A stretch of 64,000 bases of DNA from Bacteroidota bacterium (GTDB lineage Bacteria; Bacteroidota; Bacteroidia; NS11-12g; UBA9320). Shown here in pieces: positions 61,968 through 64,000 of this stretch. How positions within the stretch are numbered: position 1 is the stretch's first letter; every line of letters starts with the position of its first letter. The stretch lies in the NCBI GenBank assembly GCA_013359235.1, contig JABWCE010000003.1:1-64000 (forward strand), read 5' to 3'. The notes beneath the pieces were generated by a model that made no database searches, was not told the origin of the DNA, and worked only from the letters and a program-made list of their open reading frames with translations. Position numbers and translations under genes: made by a program.

Positions 61968-63073
61968 TTTATTTTGTTTTTGCAGTTATTTTAATTTATC
62001 TGGCGTATGTAATTTCATGGATTTGGGGTTGGAAAAACACGTGTGTTACCCAAATTGCCGAATTAAATTTAAAAGTTTCATTAATAATTCCATGCCGAAA
62101 CGAAGAACAAAATATTTCTACACTTTTGAAAAGTATTGATAAACAGAATTACAATTTTTTAAACCTCGAAGTTATAATAATAAACGACCATTCGGTTGAT
62201 AAAACATTAGAAACAATTGCAAATGCAAAATTAGAAAATTTTAAGCCTTTAATCCTCAATTTAAACACAAACGAAAAAGGCAAAAAAGCTGCAATTACAA
62301 AGGGAATAAGCAATTCGGCAAATGAAATAATTGTTTGTACAGATTCTGATTGTGTTTTGGGTGAAAATTTTCTTAAAACAATAATTTCTGCATTTGCTGA
62401 TGAAAATATAAAACTTGTGTGCGGACCTGTAATTTTTAATCAATCAAAAGGCATTATAAATAAATATCTGAAACTTGATTTAATAAGCATGATTACTATA
62501 GGTGCTGCTACCATTAAAACCGGCACTCCAACTATGTGCAATGGGGCTAATATTGCATACAGAAAATCGGTATTTAATGATGTAAAAGGCTTTGAAGGCA
62601 ACGAAAATAAGATGAGTGGCGATGATGAGTTTTTGCTTCAAAAGGTATTTATTAAATATTCAAAAGGTATAAAATTTGTAAAAAACAAAGATGCAATTGT
62701 AAAAACCAATGCTCCAAAAAGTTTAAATGAATTTTTAAATCAAAGAATACGATGGGCAAGCAAAGCGGGGCATTACAAGGCATTTTCATCAAAAATTCTA
62801 CCATTTTTTATTTTCATTTTAAATTGTTTGATGCTTTATACCATGATAAATTTTACTTTTTTTTCAGACTTGAAAAATTTTTTAATTCTTTGGGGTTCAA
62901 AAATCGTGATTGATACTTGTTTTTTGGGGTTTACACTTGGTTTTTTTAATGCTCGTAAATTAATGGTAATAGCTATTCCTGCTATGTTTTTGCATGTTTT
63001 TTATATATTTTTTATTGGAATATTATCATTAAGCAGAAAGTACGAATGGAAAGGCAGAACGGTTAATTCTTAA
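61964..63073 (+). CDS. Family 2 glycosyltransferase
   Basis: A 369-residue protein with one N-terminal span (about 1-20), a GT-A domain, and two or three C-terminal spans. The domain opens with SLIIPCRNEEQNISTLLKSI and shows EVIIINDHSVDKT, CTDSDCVLG (the metal DxD), SGDDEFLLQKVF and the acceptor motif QRIRWASKAGHYK (Q-x-x-RW). The QxxRW type acts processively or adds sugars at the membrane, as in cellulose or ceramide glucosyl transferases. Co-translation with the flippase-like gene suggests one pathway for an envelope glycolipid. Confidence 0.92.
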   Translation: MIYFVFAVILIYLAYVISWIWGWKNTCVTQIAELNLKVSLIIPCRNEEQNISTLLKSIDKQNYNFLNLEVIIINDHSVDKTLETIANAKLENFKPLILNLNTNEKGKKAAITKGISNSANEIIVCTDSDCVLGENFLKTIISAFADENIKLVCGPVIFNQSKGIINKYLKLDLISMITIGAATIKTGTPTMCNGANIAYRKSVFNDVKGFEGNENKMSGDDEFLLQKVFIKYSKGIKFVKNKDAIVKTNAPKSLNEFLNQRIRWASKAGHYKAFSSKILPFFIFILNCLMLYTMINFTFFSDLKNFLILWGSKIVIDTCFLGFTLGFFNARKLMVIAIPAMFLHVFYIFFIGILSLSRKYEWKGRTVNS

Positions 63074-63132
63074 TAAAGTAATAAAAAAAACTGAAATTTT
63101 CAAAAAATTAAATAAAACTAATTCTTAAAGTT

Positions 63133-64000
63133 TCAGGCAAGTTCAACAATTGAAATACCATCACCGCCAAAATCTATATGTTCGCTTTCAATTTGTTTAA
63201 CATGACGAATTTTTTTAAGATTTTCTCTAATCAGTTTTCTCAAAATTCCATCGCCTTTTCCATGCAGTATCCATATTTTATCAATGTTTAACATCAATGC
63301 CTTATCAACGGCATCAATTGCAGCTTTTACAGCATCATCGGCTTTCATACCTCTTAAATCTAATCTTGGATTGAATTGTTTTACTTCATTTTGAAAGTTA
63401 TAACCTTTCACTTTAAAAGCTGGGTTGATAATTTTTGGGTTTATTACATCTTCAATCATGTTGTATGGTATTTTTGATTTTATAAGCCCTGTTTCTACCA
63501 AAAGGTTATCTTTTCCTTTTTTTAATACTAAACCTGGCACGCTGTATCCCTTGATTTTTATAGTAGTACCCTCTTTTATCATATCAAAATCATAGGAATT
63601 TATAGGTTTAGTATTTTCTGTCATTTTCAGTTCTTTTTGAACTTCATTTATTTTTTTGCGAAGTTTAGATGTTGTTTCTTTATTGGCTGAGGTTCTTTTA
63701 ATCTCACTTATAGTATTTTCAATGAGTTTGCGTGAGTTGTTCACTATATCTTCTGCTTGAATTTTTGCTTGGTTAATAATAGAATTTTTTTGGTTTTTTA
63801 TTTTTTCTTTGAGTTCATTATAATCGTTTATCAGTTTTGTAAGAATTTTATCTTTTTCTTCAATAGTTTTCAATTTGTCGTTTGAAATTTTAAGCATTTG
63901 CTCATGTTCGGCAAGTATTTCATCAATTCTTTGATGTGTTTTTCCGGCTTTCGTTTTTGCTTTTTCAATAATTTCATTACTTAATCCTGTTTTTTTTGCA
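63133..64000 (-). CDS. mutS2: MutS2 family endonuclease, C-terminal part (start beyond window)
   Basis: The visible 288 residues run in frame from the window edge; an internal ATG at 63897 is not the start. The first part (AKKTGLSNEIIEKAKTKAG) is the typical end of the ATPase domain. A long coiled coil rich in Lys and Glu follows, then a small beta domain (GTTIKIKGYSVPGLVLKKGKDN), then the Smr nuclease domain with LDLRGMKADDAVKAAID and ILHGKGDGILRKLIRE. The Smr domain nicks DNA or cuts mRNA in ribosome rescue in other bacteria. Convergent with the GT2 gene. Confidence 0.92.
   Translation of the reverse strand, partial: AKKTGLSNEIIEKAKTKAGKTHQRIDEILAEHEQMLKISNDKLKTIEEKDKILTKLINDYNELKEKIKNQKNSIINQAKIQAEDIVNNSRKLIENTISEIKRTSANKETTSKLRKKINEVQKELKMTENTKPINSYDFDMIKEGTTIKIKGYSVPGLVLKKGKDNLLVETGLIKSKIPYNMIEDVINPKIINPAFKVKGYNFQNEVKQFNPRLDLRGMKADDAVKAAIDAVDKALMLNIDKIWILHGKGDGILRKLIRENLKKIRHVKQIESEHIDFGGDGISIVELA

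Noticed and set aside
1-64000. CRISPR array or defence island
   Set aside because: No regularly spaced direct repeats of 25-40 bases and no cas, restriction or toxin-antitoxin genes were seen.

Overview
The window is AT-rich chromosomal DNA from a member of the Bacteroidota, probably a free-living, aerobically respiring, gliding or type IX-secreting lineage. Evidence for this: linked ssb-gldE-gldD; five secreted proteins with a C-terminal type IX secretion (T9SS) sorting domain; a complete alternative complex III (ActABCDEF); HU next to RNase G; promoter -7 elements of the form TAnnTTTG; and frequent TTG start codons. I cannot place it below phylum from the sequence alone.

Layout. 1-490: the 5' part of a REP-associated (Y1/HUH) transposase with two palindromes. 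492-7248 (minus): a PBP1A-type peptidoglycan synthase, gldD, gldE, ssb and a secreted PNGase F-like protein. 7500-12055 (plus): HU, a TPR protein, a 29-residue basic ribosome-associated protein, RNase G, an OmpA-like lipoprotein, RlmH and a small unknown protein. 12103-12915 (minus): a DUF2797 protein. 13158-21083 (plus): the six-gene alternative complex III operon, followed by an MbnP-like lipoprotein, chorismate mutase, a U32/TrhP-type protein with a ferredoxin, and FabD. 24793-30583: tRNA-Leu, an M20 dipeptidase, a TPR protein, a small secreted protein, an ECF sigma/anti-sigma/outer-membrane protein unit, tRNA-Lys and Dtd. 30587-38304: surface or secreted proteins with T9SS tails and an orphan lipoprotein. 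38397-44907 (minus): TetR, TolC, adaptor and RND pump. 45063-47440: an Ldh2-type dehydrogenase, a small membrane protein, Ung and a DUF3127 protein. 47441-49620: an islet of unusual composition with a palindrome, an 11-bp-phased repeat array and a T9SS protein. 49621-53997 (minus): clpX, clpP, tig, a NicO-like membrane protein and a START-like protein. 54052-64000: PAP2 phosphatase, a GT-C glycosyltransferase, rnc-fabF-acpP, a long GAPDH, ruvC, a flippase-like protein, a GT2 glycosyltransferase and the 3' part of mutS2.

How it fits together. Most of the window is housekeeping: fatty acid synthesis (FabD, FabF, ACP), proteostasis (Tig/ClpP/ClpX), DNA repair (Ung, RuvC, MutS2, SSB), RNA processing (RNase G, RNase III, RlmH, Dtd) and respiration. 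Surface biology is carried by GldD/GldE, the five T9SS cargo proteins and the ECF unit. The least ordinary region is 47441-49620, where a remote copy of the palindrome beside the transposase, an 11-bp-periodic array of TGAAC-type half-sites and a GC-richer T9SS gene lie together. No CRISPR array, rRNA, prophage or complete insertion sequence was seen.
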